A stretch of DNA of 64,000 nt from an uncultured Lachnospiraceae bacterium (lineage in GTDB: Bacteria; Bacillota; Clostridia; Lachnospirales; Lachnospiraceae). The DNA lies in assembly GCA_900550475.1 (NCBI GenBank), contig URSA01000003.1:195893-259892 (forward strand). Direction: 5' to 3'. Positions within the stretch are counted from its first letter, which is position 1, and the number at the start of each line of letters is the position of its first letter. Below, in pieces: positions 34,498 through 43,297 of the stretch. The translations under genes and the position numbers were made by a program. The notes below the pieces were generated by a model. That model ran no database searches and was not told where the DNA came from. It worked only from the letters and a program-made list of their open reading frames with translations.

Positions 34498-35101
34498 CGG
34501 CAATTTTGGCAAAATGATAAAGGAAGCAGGGATTCTGTTTGCCATCACCCTGATTGCCGGCCTGATTCTGGGCTTTGTCAATCAGTTGACGGCGGATCCC
34601 ATCGCAAAACAGCAGGAGCTGAAAATCCAGAAGGCATGTGCGGCGGTGTTTGCACAGGCAGCCTCCTTTGAAGAGAGAGCCGAAGACGCCTCCGGGGCAG
34701 CTTATCAGGCGGCAGCCGGAGTGCGGTTCGGAAAGGTTTATACCGCGCTTGCACAGGACGGTTCCGTCATGGGCTATGTGATCGGTGTCACCTCCACGGA
34801 GGGCTACGGCGGCGATATTGAGATTATGATGGGTGTCACAGCGGAAGGGCATCTGAACGGAATCTCAATTCTGAGCATTTCCGAGACCCCCGGTCTGGGC
34901 ATGCAGGCAGGGGAGGTTCTGGTTCCCCAGTTTACGGATAAAGAGGTAAAGACTTTCCAGTATACCAAGAGCGGAGCAAAGGCGGACAATGAGATTGATG
35001 CGATCAGCGGAGCCACCATTACCACCAAGGCGGTTACGGGCGCTGTAAACGAGGGTCTGGATTACTTTCGAGAGGTATTGCAGAACGGAGGGGTACAATG
35101 A
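34487..35101 (+). CDS. rnfG: Rnf complex subunit RnfG
   Basis: This 204-residue protein has one N-terminal membrane segment (about 14-32) and an extracytoplasmic FMN-binding domain. The ApbE-type flavinylation motif DAISGAT ends at Thr187, the likely site of covalent FMN. Electrons pass through this subunit to RnfD and the membrane core. It overlaps rnfD and rnfE by a few bases each, showing tight translational coupling. Confidence 0.96.
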   Translation: MKRSGNFGKMIKEAGILFAITLIAGLILGFVNQLTADPIAKQQELKIQKACAAVFAQAASFEERAEDASGAAYQAAAGVRFGKVYTALAQDGSVMGYVIGVTSTEGYGGDIEIMMGVTAEGHLNGISILSISETPGLGMQAGEVLVPQFTDKEVKTFQYTKSGAKADNEIDAISGATITTKAVTGAVNEGLDYFREVLQNGGVQ

Positions 35102-35916
35102 GAGAGAACAATGCAGCAGAAAGACTCTATAACGGTATTGTAAAGGAAAATCCCACGTTTGTGCTGATGCTTGGCATGTGTCCCACGCTTGCGGTCACCA
35201 CATCTGCCATGAACGGTCTGGGCATGGGCCTGACCACGGCGGTGGTTCTGGCGCTGAGTAACCTGATTATTTCCCTGATGAGGAAAATCATTCCCGACAG
35301 CGTCCGGATTCCGGCATTCATCGTGATCATTGCTTCTTTCGTGACGGTGGTGCAGCTTTTGCTGGAGGCATATCTGCCGTCCTTAAACGAGGCGCTGGGT
35401 GTTTACATTCCGCTGATCGTGGTAAACTGTATCATTCTGGGTCGTGCGGAGGCGTACGCTTACTCCCACGGGCCGGTGGCGTCCCTGTTTGACGGAATCG
35501 GCATGGGCCTCGGATTCTCCGTTTCCCTGACCTGCATCGGTGCGGTGAGGGAGCTTCTGGGCGCAGGGGAAATCTTCGGATACCCGCTGTTAAAGAATTG
35601 CAGCTTTTTTACTCCTATCGGCATTTTCGTTCTGGCTCCAGGCGCGTTCTTTGTGCTTGCAACATTGTCTGCACTGCAGAATTACGTCAAGAGAAAGGGC
35701 GAGGAGAAGGGCAGGGATATGAGCAGATTCGGCTCCGGCTGCGGACATGACTGTCTCAGCTGCATGGAGAAGGACAACTGCCATAAGAACGGGCAGGAGG
35801 ATGCCTCACAGGAGGTTGCGGAGGATACACAGAGCTGCCAGCAGGAACAGGCAGAGACCGTTGAAATAGTGGCGGCGCAGGTGGAGATTGTAGATTTGGA
35901 CGAGGAGGAAAACTAA
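35098..35916 (+). CDS. rnfE: Rnf complex subunit RnfE with Cys-rich C-terminal extension
   Basis: The first 200 or so residues are an ordinary RnfE with six membrane segments (NPTFVLMLGMCPTLAVTTSA at the start, ELLGAGEIFGYPLL near 160). After that comes an unusual soluble tail of about 70 residues: a cysteine cluster CGHDCLSCMEKDNC, one more Cys, and a Glu/Gln/Val-rich acidic end. The total of 272 residues exceeds the roughly 200-235 usual for RnfE. The cluster might bind a metal (inference). The stop is directly followed by the rnfA ATG. Confidence 0.94.
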   Translation: MRENNAAERLYNGIVKENPTFVLMLGMCPTLAVTTSAMNGLGMGLTTAVVLALSNLIISLMRKIIPDSVRIPAFIVIIASFVTVVQLLLEAYLPSLNEALGVYIPLIVVNCIILGRAEAYAYSHGPVASLFDGIGMGLGFSVSLTCIGAVRELLGAGEIFGYPLLKNCSFFTPIGIFVLAPGAFFVLATLSALQNYVKRKGEEKGRDMSRFGSGCGHDCLSCMEKDNCHKNGQEDASQEVAEDTQSCQQEQAETVEIVAAQVEIVDLDEEEN

Positions 35917-36501
35917 ATGGAAACAGTAAAAAATCTTCTGATTATCCTGATCAGTTCCTCGCTGGTCAGCAATGTTGTTTTAAGTCAGTTTTTAGGGCTT
36001 TGTCCCTTCCTCGGCGTATCCAAAAAGATCAAGACGGCCGCCGGAATGGGAAGCGCAATCATATTTGTCATCACACTTTCCAGCACCATTGCGGGTGTGA
36101 TCTATCAGTATCTGCTGGTGCGGTTCCATCTGGAATATTTACAGACCATCGTCTTTATTCTGGTTATCGCAGCGCTGGTGCAGTTTGTGGAAATGTTCCT
36201 GAAAAAGAATATGAAGTCGCTGTATAAGGCGTTGGGTGTATACCTTCCGCTCATCACCACGAACTGCGCGGTTCTGGGTGTGGCGATCACCAACGTACAG
36301 AAGGAGTACGGAATTCTTGCGGGGACTGTGAACGGTTTTGCCACGGCGCTCGGTTTTATGATCTCCATCGTGATCCTTGCGGGACTGCGCGAGAGAATGG
36401 AACACAATGATGTTCCCCAATCCTTTCAGGGAATGCCGCATGTACTGCTGACGGCAGGACTGATGGCGATTGCGTTTTGCGGATTTTCGGGTCTTTTGTA
36501 G
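35917..36501 (+). CDS. rnfA: Rnf complex subunit RnfA
   Basis: This 194-residue membrane protein has six hydrophobic segments, VSNVVLSQFLGLCPFLGVSKK at residues about 15-35 and LPLITTNCAVLGVAI near 110, the conserved loop that with RnfE coordinates an intramembrane iron-sulfur centre. It starts immediately after the rnfE stop. It is homologous to RnfE/NqrD-E and part of the ion-translocating core. Confidence 0.97.
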   Translation: METVKNLLIILISSSLVSNVVLSQFLGLCPFLGVSKKIKTAAGMGSAIIFVITLSSTIAGVIYQYLLVRFHLEYLQTIVFILVIAALVQFVEMFLKKNMKSLYKALGVYLPLITTNCAVLGVAITNVQKEYGILAGTVNGFATALGFMISIVILAGLRERMEHNDVPQSFQGMPHVLLTAGLMAIAFCGFSGLL

Positions 36502-36548
36502 GGAGAGAAAATGCGTGATCGGAAACGATTGCGGAATGGAGGATGAGT

Positions 36549-37340
36549 ATGGATGCAATGGGCATTGTAAGTGCGGCAGTTCTGATCGGCGGAGTCGGCA
36601 TCTTCGTGGGACTGTTTTTGGGAATTGCAGGCATTGTGTTTAAAGTGACGGTAAATGAAAAAGAGGAGGCCGTTCTGGCAGCACTGCCTGGAAATAACTG
36701 CGGCGGCTGCGGATACCCCGGCTGCTCCGGACTGGCAGCGGCAATCGCAAAGGGAGAGGCGGAGGTGAACGCCTGCCCGGTAGGCGGCGAGCCGGTCGGC
36801 AGACAGATTGCGGAGATCATGGGCGTGGAGAGCAAAAAGACCGTGCGCATGGCGGCGTATGTGCATTGTAAGGGCGACTGTGAAAAGACACACCCGGACT
36901 ATGAATACACCGGCATTGAGGACTGCCGTATGCTCAGCTTTGTGCCGAACGGCGGGCCCAAATCCTGTAATTACGGGTGTCTGGGCTTCGGAACCTGTGC
37001 CAAGGTATGTCCCTTCCACGCGATTCATGTGGAGAATGGAATCGCCACAGTGGACAGGGAGATCTGTAAGGCGTGCGGAAAATGTATTGCGGTATGTCCC
37101 AAGCATTTGATCTCGATGGAGCCCTATGAGGCAAAGCACGTTGTGGCGTGCAGCTCCGCGGACAAGGGGCCCGTGACCATGAAGGCATGCAGCACAGGCT
37201 GTATCGGCTGCGGAATCTGCGTGAAGAACTGTCCGTCCGGCGCGGTGAGCGTGACGGATTTCCACGCCGTTATCGATCAGGAGAAATGTACCGGATGCGG
37301 CATCTGTGCAGAAAAGTGTCCCAAGCATATTATCCTGTAA
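36549..37340 (+). CDS. rnfB: Rnf complex subunit RnfB (multi-cluster ferredoxin)
   Basis: RnfB is the ferredoxin-oxidising entry subunit. After one membrane segment (about 7-30) comes the special cluster motif NCGGCGYPGC with a later Cys (residues about 50-77), then several ferredoxin-type 4Fe-4S motifs: CGTCAKVCPFHAI, CKACGKCIAVCPKHL, CIGCGICVKNCPSGA and CTGCGICAEKCPKHI. Total 263 residues. ATG 36549 has GGAGG at six bases, whereas ATG 36543 is too close to it. It closes the rnf operon. Confidence 0.97.
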   Translation: MDAMGIVSAAVLIGGVGIFVGLFLGIAGIVFKVTVNEKEEAVLAALPGNNCGGCGYPGCSGLAAAIAKGEAEVNACPVGGEPVGRQIAEIMGVESKKTVRMAAYVHCKGDCEKTHPDYEYTGIEDCRMLSFVPNGGPKSCNYGCLGFGTCAKVCPFHAIHVENGIATVDREICKACGKCIAVCPKHLISMEPYEAKHVVACSSADKGPVTMKACSTGCIGCGICVKNCPSGAVSVTDFHAVIDQEKCTGCGICAEKCPKHIIL

Positions 37341-37366
37341 AGTAGAACAGAAAGGCATGGTATTGT

Positions 37367-38455
37367 ATGAAGCTGCCCGAGGAATTTGACGAACAGCCCG
37401 GAATGAGTGCGGGAATCGTGAAGATGATCATAGGAGTTACCCTGTTTATAGCAGCCATCCTTGTGCTGATTCTGGTGCTGAACGGAAAGAAGAACGGAAA
37501 CGGGAACAGCGCAGGGCAGGGCGGGAATGATCAGGCGGCACAGGGAGGAACGGAAGAGAGCACGGAGGAAACCTTTACGCCGGGCACGCTCACGCCGGAT
37601 GATTTCGATTTCTGGGACATGTATCCTGAGGAGACGACGGAGCCTGCCGCCGACGACAATACAAAGAAGGAAGAGGAGAAACCGGATCCGGCTACGGACG
37701 GCAAGCACACGCTGGTGACCACCTCGGACGGCAAGGAGGAATGGGTGCTGATCAGCCCCTATCTGCCCAAGCATGAGTATGATTTCACGAAGCTCGTCTG
37801 CCAGTCGGAGCTGATGCGCTATTATGTGGACGGCAAGCAGGTTGCCTTTGTGGGCGCGGACATTTCCAAATATCAGGATTATGTGGATTTTGTCAGGCTG
37901 AAAAAAGCGGGCGTGGAATTTGTGATGCTAAGGGTCGGAGCGAGAGGCTACGGGACAGGGCAGCTTCTGATAGATGAGTATTTCACGGACAACATCAAGC
38001 GGGCAACGGACGCGGGGCTTGAGATAGGGCTTTATTTCTTCTCACAGGCGATCTCCACGGACGAGGCGGTGGAGGAGGCAAATCTGGTACTGTCCAATAT
38101 CGGGGACTACGCGGTGACATACCCCATTGCCATAGACATGGAGCAGATCAAGAACGATACCTCCCGCATTGATAATCTGAGCCGTGAGGACAAGACAAAG
38201 ATCACGAAGAGCTTTCTGGAGACCATTGAGAAGGCGGGATACAAGGCAATGGTTTACGGAAACAAGGAGTGGCTTTTAAAAAAGATCGATCTGTCCAAGC
38301 TGACGGAATATGACATCTGGCTGTCCCAGCCGGGAGATCTTCCGGATTACCCGTACAAATTTACCATGTGGCAGTATTCCACAACGGCAAATATCGACGG
38401 GATTGCGGGATATGCAAATTTGAATATCAGTTTTATTGACTACTCGGAAAAGTGA
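37367..38455 (+). CDS. Membrane-anchored GH25 (lysozyme-like) muramidase
   Basis: This 362-residue protein has a short cytoplasmic start, one membrane segment (residues about 17-39), a Gly/Asn/Glu/Thr-rich linker (about 42-120) and a GH25 domain (about 163-360) with GADISKYQ, VMLRVGARGYG, AIDMEQ (catalytic Asp-x-Glu type) and MWQYSTTANIDGI. GH25 enzymes cleave the MurNAc-GlcNAc bond of peptidoglycan. It lies 26 bases after rnfB and overlaps the convergent gene at its 3' end by 23 bases. Confidence 0.9.
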   Translation: MKLPEEFDEQPGMSAGIVKMIIGVTLFIAAILVLILVLNGKKNGNGNSAGQGGNDQAAQGGTEESTEETFTPGTLTPDDFDFWDMYPEETTEPAADDNTKKEEEKPDPATDGKHTLVTTSDGKEEWVLISPYLPKHEYDFTKLVCQSELMRYYVDGKQVAFVGADISKYQDYVDFVRLKKAGVEFVMLRVGARGYGTGQLLIDEYFTDNIKRATDAGLEIGLYFFSQAISTDEAVEEANLVLSNIGDYAVTYPIAIDMEQIKNDTSRIDNLSREDKTKITKSFLETIEKAGYKAMVYGNKEWLLKKIDLSKLTEYDIWLSQPGDLPDYPYKFTMWQYSTTANIDGIAGYANLNISFIDYSEK

Positions 38456-39236
38456 GTTTTTCTATTTTCCCGGAGATCGGCAGGCGTGTATAGATATCGG
38501 CATACGTTCCTGCCGATATTTGTTCCAGATAGTTCGGCGTGAAATTTTTTTTGCAGCCGTTCCGGCGCAGAATGTCGATTGCCTTGTTGTAGGCGATGGC
38601 AGCCTCCGTCATGTCGGAATAGATTCCGATCACATAGTTTCCGTTAATGTGGATGCGGGCAAGGTAGCCTGAGGCAGAGCCGCCGGACAGGGGAATGACG
38701 CCGTTGTACTGGTTTAAGATCTCCAGATTCTCACGACGGTAATCCAACGGATCCCCGTTCCGGAAACGGTAATCCCTGCCGCAGACGGCGTAGTTTTTGA
38801 TGCCGTAGCGGTTGACGATGTTCACCTGCATGCCGAAATCCGCCACAAAATAGTGATTGCCCCGCTTCATGATCTTATGGGAGGCATAGTAGAAGAGATC
38901 GTCCGCGTCGAATTTCAACACATGATCGGGGGAGTAGTAGTAATAAAAAAAGTGGGGGCGTACATAGATCGGCGTGGGGAAATAGACACCGTTGTCCCGG
39001 AAGTTAAGGAGAACCACCCATTTTTCAAAGAAAAGCGCGCTGTCTGCGCGGTAGTCGGAAAGGCTGCTCTGCGGGGTATCCAGAAGCCCGCGGGCGCAGA
39101 GGTAGGCAGCATGCGCCGCCTCCGAAGCGGAAAAGCTCCCGAGACTGATATGTTTTCTGCGATAGGTGATGGAAGAACGGTAATAGCGGGTACCGTTCTT
39201 TTTTGTTGCCGGGAAAACGCCGTCTAAATTCTGCAT
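38433..39236 (-). CDS. Protein with two AP2-like segments around an HNH-like middle
   Basis: This 267-residue minus-strand protein begins with DGVFPATKKNGTRYYRSSITYRRKHISLGSFSASEAAHAAYLCARG, an AP2/integrase-type DNA-binding fold, and ends with a second such segment (SGYLARIHINGNYVIGIYSDMTEAAIAYNKA). Between them, INGDPLDYRRENLEI-like sequence (near residue 170) recalls HNH homing-type proteins, but the catalytic His pair is not evident. The ATG has AGAGGTG upstream. It stands alone, divergent from the SleB-like gene. It may be a domesticated homing-endonuclease relative acting as a DNA-binding protein; the function is unknown. Confidence 0.65.
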   Translation of the reverse strand: MQNLDGVFPATKKNGTRYYRSSITYRRKHISLGSFSASEAAHAAYLCARGLLDTPQSSLSDYRADSALFFEKWVVLLNFRDNGVYFPTPIYVRPHFFYYYYSPDHVLKFDADDLFYYASHKIMKRGNHYFVADFGMQVNIVNRYGIKNYAVCGRDYRFRNGDPLDYRRENLEILNQYNGVIPLSGGSASGYLARIHINGNYVIGIYSDMTEAAIAYNKAIDILRRNGCKKNFTPNYLEQISAGTYADIYTRLPISGKIEKLTFPSSQ

Positions 39237-39268
39237 CAGTTTTCACCTCTGAGTAGATTATAAGAAAA

Positions 39269-39277
39269 ATTATAGCA
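39269..39277 (-). promoter_or_regulatory. Extended -10 (TGC-TATAAT) for the AP2-like gene
   Basis: On the minus strand TGC TATAAT reads from 39277 to 39269, about 33 bases before the AP2-like start codon. No good -35 is seen. The 129-base AT-rich gap also must hold the promoter of the SleB-like gene. Confidence 0.45.
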
Positions 39278-39365
39278 GATTTTCTTGTAAATGTATATTT
39301 CAGATATATTTTTAGGACTTGCTGTATAAAATATAGTATGCGGAAAATCAGGATAAAGGAGCAGG

Positions 39366-39989
39366 ATGATGTATAAGAGATATATGGCGATACTTTTGTT
39401 GATCAATCTGATCGTGGTGGCGGCGCTGTTCAATGTCACCGGACTGCGCATCAACCATATTATGTCGACCCCGGCATTCAGGCTTATGATCAGGGATGCC
39501 CTGATGCCGGAGGAGCAGACAAGCCATGGAAGCCTGACCCAGGCGGTTACTTCCAATCAGCGCGTAATTGATGTTGCGGTTATGGAAAAGGAATGGAAAT
39601 ACGAGATTTCAGAGGAGGATTATCAGGTTCTTCTGCGGATTGTGGAGGCGGAGGCAGGAGGGGAGGACACGGAAGGGAAAATGCTGGTGGCGGGCGTGGT
39701 GCTGAACCGTGTGGCAAGCGAGGATTTCCCGGACAGCGTGAAGGAGGTCGTGTTCCAGAGATCCAACGGGACGGCGCAGTTTTCCCCGGTTTACAGCGGC
39801 AGATATGACCGGGTGCGGATCAGCGAGGACACCGTTGAGGCGGTGGAGCGGGTCCTGTGCGGCGAGGATCTGACGGAGGGGGCGCTGTATTTCGCGGCTC
39901 GCAAATATGCGGATTCTACCAAAATGCGCTGGTTTGACGAGCATCTGACCTACCTCTTTACCCACGGCGGACATGAATTTTTTTATTGA
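39366..39989 (+). CDS. SleB-like cell wall hydrolase
   Basis: This 207-residue protein has one N-terminal membrane anchor (about 7-24), a linker, and a Hydrolase_2/SleB domain (about 85-205): LLRIVEAEAGGEDTEGKMLVAGVVLNRV with the likely catalytic Glu, ASEDFPDSVKEVVFQ, and QFSPV. Family members are lytic transglycosylase-like enzymes in spore germination or wall turnover. ATG 39369 directly follows the first ATG and has better spacing to AGGAG. No ger genes are near. Confidence 0.88.
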   Translation: MMYKRYMAILLLINLIVVAALFNVTGLRINHIMSTPAFRLMIRDALMPEEQTSHGSLTQAVTSNQRVIDVAVMEKEWKYEISEEDYQVLLRIVEAEAGGEDTEGKMLVAGVVLNRVASEDFPDSVKEVVFQRSNGTAQFSPVYSGRYDRVRISEDTVEAVERVLCGEDLTEGALYFAARKYADSTKMRWFDEHLTYLFTHGGHEFFY

Positions 39990-40101
39990 CGATCTGGAAG
40001 TTGCCAAAAAAAAACTGATATGATATACTGAAAAAAATTGTCGGACAGACAAGAAATGTATGAAAACAGGTGCGGCAGCGGAAGCACGGATAGGAGTTAC
40101 C

Positions 40102-41592
40102 ATGGAAGAGGTATTATACAGCAGTACACGAAACGGGGAAAAGAAGGTAAAGGCATCGGAGGCGATTTTAAAGGGGCTTTCCGAGGACGGCGGTCTGTTT
40201 GTGCCGGATCATATCCCTGCATTGGACAAGACGCCCCGCCAGCTCTCAGGGATGAGCTATCAGGAAGTGGCGTATGAGGTAATGAAGCTGTTCCTGACCG
40301 ATTTTACGGAGCAGGAATTGAAGGAATGCATCCGCAATGCATATGATTCCAAATTTGATACCGAGGTGATCGCACCTCTTGTGGAGGCGGAGGGCGCTTA
40401 CTATCTGGAGCTGTTCCACGGCGCGACGATCGCGTTCAAGGACATGGCATTGTCCATCCTGCCCCACCTTCTGACCACATCCGCAAAGAAGAATCAGGTC
40501 AAGAATGAGATCGTGATTCTGACGGCGACCAGTGGAGATACCGGAAAAGCGGCACTGGCAGGCTTTGCAGGGGTGAAGGGAACGCGGATCATCGTGTTTT
40601 ACCCGAAGCACGGCGTCAGCCCCATTCAGGAAAAGCAGATGGTGACCCAGAAGGGTGACAATACATATGTAGTCGGGATCACAGGCAATTTTGACGATGC
40701 CCAGACAGGGGTGAAGAAGCTGTTTAACGACAGGGCCCTTGCTGAGAAGATGGCGGCTGCCGGTTTCCAGTTTTCCTCTGCAAACTCCATCAATATCGGT
40801 CGTCTGGTGCCGCAGATCGTATACTATGTGTACGCGTATGCAAAGCTTCTGGAGCAGGGCAGGATCGCTGATGACGAGCAGATCAATGTAGTGGTTCCCA
40901 CCGGAAACTTCGGGAATATTCTGGCGGCGTTCTATGCAAAGAATATGGGACTTCCCATCAAGAAGCTGATCTGTGCCTCCAATGAAAATAAGGTATTGTA
41001 TGATTTCTTCCAATCCGGCGTGTATGACAGGAACCGGAAGTTTGTGCTGACCAGTTCTCCTTCCATGGACATTCTGATCTCCAGCAATCTGGAGAGACTG
41101 ATCTACCGCATCGCAGGAAATGATGCAAAGAAGAACGCGGAGCTGATGGCGGCATTGTCCGGTGAGGGCAAATATGAGATTTCAGAAGACATGAAGGAAC
41201 AGCTTTCCGACTTTTACGGAAATTATGCGAGCGAGGCGGAGACAGCGGCAACCATAAAGGAGCTTTACGAGGATTGCGGCTATGTGATCGACACCCACAC
41301 CGCCGTTGCGGCTGCGGTGTACGGAAAATATAAGAAAGAGAGTGGGGATGACACCAAGACGGTGATCGCCTCCACCGCAAGCCCGTTCAAATTTACGAGA
41401 AGCGTGATGAACGCCATCGATGCAAAGTATGACAGTATGGATGATTTTGCACTGGTGGATGAGTTGTCGAAGCTGGCGAACGTGAAGGTTCCGGCAGCCA
41501 TAGAGGAGATCCGCACCGCGCCCGTGATCCACGATCATGTCTGCGAGAAGGAAGAGATGGAGAAGGTCGTGACAGACTTTTTGTTCCGATAG
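40102..41592 (+). CDS. thrC: Threonine synthase
   Basis: This PLP enzyme makes threonine from O-phosphohomoserine. The 496-residue protein is of the long (type I) form. It begins with EVLYSSTRNGEKKVKASEAILKGLSEDGGLFVP, the PLP lysine is Lys113 (ELFHGATIAFKDMALS), and the phosphate loop lies in TATSGDTGKAALAGF. The frame extends to 40060, but ATG 40102 has GGAG at six bases. It ends before a perfect palindromic terminator shared with the convergent citrate synthase gene. Confidence 0.96.
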   Translation: MEEVLYSSTRNGEKKVKASEAILKGLSEDGGLFVPDHIPALDKTPRQLSGMSYQEVAYEVMKLFLTDFTEQELKECIRNAYDSKFDTEVIAPLVEAEGAYYLELFHGATIAFKDMALSILPHLLTTSAKKNQVKNEIVILTATSGDTGKAALAGFAGVKGTRIIVFYPKHGVSPIQEKQMVTQKGDNTYVVGITGNFDDAQTGVKKLFNDRALAEKMAAAGFQFSSANSINIGRLVPQIVYYVYAYAKLLEQGRIADDEQINVVVPTGNFGNILAAFYAKNMGLPIKKLICASNENKVLYDFFQSGVYDRNRKFVLTSSPSMDILISSNLERLIYRIAGNDAKKNAELMAALSGEGKYEISEDMKEQLSDFYGNYASEAETAATIKELYEDCGYVIDTHTAVAAAVYGKYKKESGDDTKTVIASTASPFKFTRSVMNAIDAKYDSMDDFALVDELSKLANVKVPAAIEEIRTAPVIHDHVCEKEEMEKVVTDFLFR

Positions 41593-41621
41593 GCGCCTGC
41601 GCAGTTTTATTTGATGATAAG

Positions 41622-41660
41622 AAATACCGATATAGAAAATTTTCTATATCGGTATTTTTG
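41622..41660. terminator. Perfect 36-base palindromic bidirectional terminator
   Basis: AAATACCGATATAGAAAA (41622-41639) is followed at once by its exact reverse complement (41640-41657), flanked by A and T runs on both sides. It separates convergent thrC and the citrate synthase gene and should stop transcription from both. Confidence 0.92.
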
Positions 41661-41672
41661 TGTGGCTGCTTA

Positions 41673-43040
41673 TTAAGGTCTTTCGCTTAAAGGAATGTAA
41701 TCCTTGTCCTCGCCGATGGATTTGTAGGCAGGGCGGATGATCTTTCCGTTGTTGGCAAGCTCCTCTAAACGGTGGGCGCTCCAGCCGGCGATACGCGCAA
41801 TGGCGAAGATCGGGGTGTAGAGCTCCATGGGGAGACCGAGCATGTGGTATACGAAACCGGAATAGAAGTCCACATTGATGCTGACACCCTTATACATCTG
41901 ACGCTCCTCCGCAATGATCTGGGGTGCAAGGCGCTCCACCAGAGAGTACAGGGCAAATTCCTTATGCAGTCCCTTCTCCACGGAGAGCTTCTCCACAAAG
42001 GATTTGAAGGCGACCGCACGGGGGTCGGATTTTGAGTAGATCGCATGACCCACACCGTAGATCAGTCCGGCATGGTCAAAGGCCTCCTTGTGGAGCAGCT
42101 TTTTCAAATAGTCGGAGACTTCCTCCTCGTCCTCCCAGTCGCGAACCACCTGCTTCATTTCCTCAAACATCTTTACGACCTTGATATTTGCTCCGCCGTG
42201 ACGGGGACCTTTAAGGGAACCGATGGCGGCGGCAATCGTAGAGTATGTATCTGTCAGGGAGGAAGTCACCACGTGGGTGGTGAAGGAGGAGTTATTGCCT
42301 CCGCCGTGTTCCATGTGAAGCACAAGCGCAATATCCAGTATCCTGGCCTCAAGCGGTGTGTAGTAGCTGTCCGGGCGAAGAATGTGAAGGATATTTTCCG
42401 CGGTGGAAAGCTCCGGGATGGGCTGGTGGATAAAGAGACTGTTTCCATCATGGTAGTGGCTGTATGCCTGATAGCCGTAGATGGAAAGCATGGGAAACAG
42501 GCTGATGAGCTGGAGGCACTGTCTGAGTACGTTGGGGATTGAGGTGTCGTCCGCACGGTCGTCGTAGGAGTAGAGCGTCAGCACACTCCGAGCCAGTGTA
42601 TTCATCATATCCTTGCTGGGCGCCTTCATAATGATATCGCGCACAAAGCTTGTGGGAAGCGAGCGGTAGCTCCCTAAAAGAGCCTGAAAATCAGCCAGCT
42701 CCTTTTTGTCGGGCAGCTTGGCAAAGAGCAGAAGATAGGTCACTTCCTCGAACCCAAAGCGGTTGTCTTTCGTAAAGCCGTTTACAAGATCCTGCACATC
42801 ATAGCCGCGGTAAAAGAGTCTGCCGTGAGCGGGGACTTCCACACCGTCCCTTTTCTCGGTCGCACGGACATCCGAAATATGGGTCAGACCGGCAAGCACG
42901 CCCTTGCCGTTCAGATCCCTGAGACCGCGCTTTACATCATATTTGGTAAACAATTCTGATTCAATGACACCTGCTTCCTCGGACATTTTTGCCAGGCGGA
43001 TGATTTCAGGTGTAATGTCGGAATAAGGATTATAATCCAT
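41673..43040 (-). CDS. gltA: Citrate synthase
   Basis: This 455-residue minus-strand enzyme condenses acetyl-CoA with oxaloacetate. Motifs are the HGGGNNSSF His region, GPRHGGANIKVVKMF with a catalytic His, and VGHAIYSKSDPRA followed by VDFYSGFVYHMLGLP with the catalytic Asp. The N-terminus is longer than in the E. coli enzyme, as in many anaerobe forms. The start codon has AAAGGAG ten bases upstream. No aconitase or isocitrate dehydrogenase gene is in the window, so it may feed glutamate synthesis. Confidence 0.95.
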   Translation of the reverse strand: MDYNPYSDITPEIIRLAKMSEEAGVIESELFTKYDVKRGLRDLNGKGVLAGLTHISDVRATEKRDGVEVPAHGRLFYRGYDVQDLVNGFTKDNRFGFEEVTYLLLFAKLPDKKELADFQALLGSYRSLPTSFVRDIIMKAPSKDMMNTLARSVLTLYSYDDRADDTSIPNVLRQCLQLISLFPMLSIYGYQAYSHYHDGNSLFIHQPIPELSTAENILHILRPDSYYTPLEARILDIALVLHMEHGGGNNSSFTTHVVTSSLTDTYSTIAAAIGSLKGPRHGGANIKVVKMFEEMKQVVRDWEDEEEVSDYLKKLLHKEAFDHAGLIYGVGHAIYSKSDPRAVAFKSFVEKLSVEKGLHKEFALYSLVERLAPQIIAEERQMYKGVSINVDFYSGFVYHMLGLPMELYTPIFAIARIAGWSAHRLEELANNGKIIRPAYKSIGEDKDYIPLSERP

Positions 43041-43297
43041 TGGTTGAACACTCCTTTCGCTTTTTGATGGTGAAAATAGTAAGAAAAACCCCTTAGTGTA
43101 TATTTATGAAGAAGAAACGTATAAAGTTGAAGTTGCAAAAGATAAACTTATCTTACCATGAACAAAGAAAGGGTGGCAAGCGAAAAAAGGAATTTCACAA
43201 ACTTTTTTATAAAATATGGATTTTTTCCCGGCGGGGTATTACAATAAGGCAGATGAGATAGTTGCAGCTTACCGGCTGCGGAAGGGAAGGAACGGTT

